From NCBI GenBank assembly GCA_022866195.1, contig JALHUF010000350.1, forward strand, positions 1 to 13,973: a stretch of DNA of 13,973 bases, in the 5' to 3' direction. The DNA is from Terriglobia bacterium. GTDB lineage: Bacteria > Acidobacteriota > Terriglobia > UBA7540. Shown one piece after another: positions 13,798 to 13,973 of the stretch; within the stretch, counting starts at the first letter, position 1, and each line of letters starts with the position of its first letter. The notes under the pieces are model-generated. The model was not told the origin of the DNA. It was given only the letters and a program-made list of their open reading frames with translations, and did not search any database. A program made the translations under genes and the position numbers.

Positions 13798-13973
13798 ATG
13801 GACGAAAAGCAATTAAGAAATCTCCTTCGCCCACAGAAAAATCTGACGGCACGCCGCTCGTGGAAATGTCCGGAGGAAGCACTGCTCGCTGCTTATGCCG
13901 AGCAGAAGCTCACCGAGCGCGATAGGCCGCACGTCGAAGCACATCTTGCCGACTGCGATTTCTGTTTGGGTCA
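13798..13973 (+). CDS. zinc-finger anti-sigma factor, N-terminal part (cut by window end)
   Basis: The first 58 residues are visible. They match the zinc-binding anti-sigma domain (zf-HC2/ZAS type): WKCPEEALLAAYAEQKL (22-38), then HVEAHLADCDFC (45-56) with His49, Cys53 and Cys56 in the H-x3-C-x2-C arrangement; Cys24 or His45 could complete the site. Such proteins sequester their cognate sigma factor, often from the inner membrane, and release it on a signal. The start ATG 13798 has GAGAGG a few bases upstream. It follows the sigma gene by 95 nt on the same strand, the usual arrangement for a sigma/anti-sigma pair. Whether a transmembrane or sensor domain follows is beyond the window. Confidence 0.82.
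   Translation, partial: MDEKQLRNLLRPQKNLTARRSWKCPEEALLAAYAEQKLTERDRPHVEAHLADCDFCLG

Overview
The window is GC-rich chromosomal DNA, with single 60-nt lines in coding regions reaching 68-72% G+C. It has the look of an Acidobacteriota-type soil or subsurface bacterium. Pointers to this are a HicBA module, twin-arginine (Tat) signals on cytoplasm-type enzymes, an extracytoplasmic-function (ECF)-like sigma / zinc-finger anti-sigma pair, several uroporphyrinogen-decarboxylase (UROD)-like methyltransferases and many small palindromic intergenic repeats. The phylum is an inference from gene style; no marker gene in the window proves it.

Layout from left to right. Positions 1-33 are the possible N-terminus of a leftward gene. 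Positions 34-475 are gene-free and hold a tight cluster of five hairpins, then the promoter of a hicB-hicA toxin-antitoxin operon (476-947); hicA seems to start at a CTG codon inside the hicB end. Positions 948-1298 hold more palindromic repeats, the last of which supplies the stop codon of a leftward aldo/keto reductase (1299-2285). Diverging from it is UROD-like methyltransferase no. 1 (2450-3679), then a membrane-anchored protein of unknown function (3819-4391) and a complete tRNA-Arg(ACG) gene (4510-4586).

The 3' part of that tRNA, with six bases of flank, is repeated exactly (53 bp) at 5881-5933. The interval between is AT-richer and encodes, leftward, a two-helix zinc-ribbon membrane protein and a lipoprotein. 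It resembles a very small or decayed tRNA-integrated island without an integrase.

The right part is metabolic. A Tat-exported DegT-type PLP enzyme (6019-7368) converges with a leftward three-gene operon: 2-oxoacid:ferredoxin oxidoreductase alpha subunit (10039-11166), a beta-gamma fusion (8687-10039), and a Tat-exported SelA-like PLP enzyme (7418-8665). Divergent from this operon is UROD-like methyltransferase no. 2 (11403-12680). The window ends with an ECF-like sigma factor that contains two region-4-like segments (12902-13702) and the start of its zinc-finger anti-sigma partner (13798 to the edge).

The UROD-like genes and the oxidoreductase/PLP-enzyme operon could belong to one catabolic theme (one-carbon or methyl transfer plus ferredoxin-linked 2-oxoacid oxidation), but no corrinoid protein or ferredoxin gene is present to confirm this.
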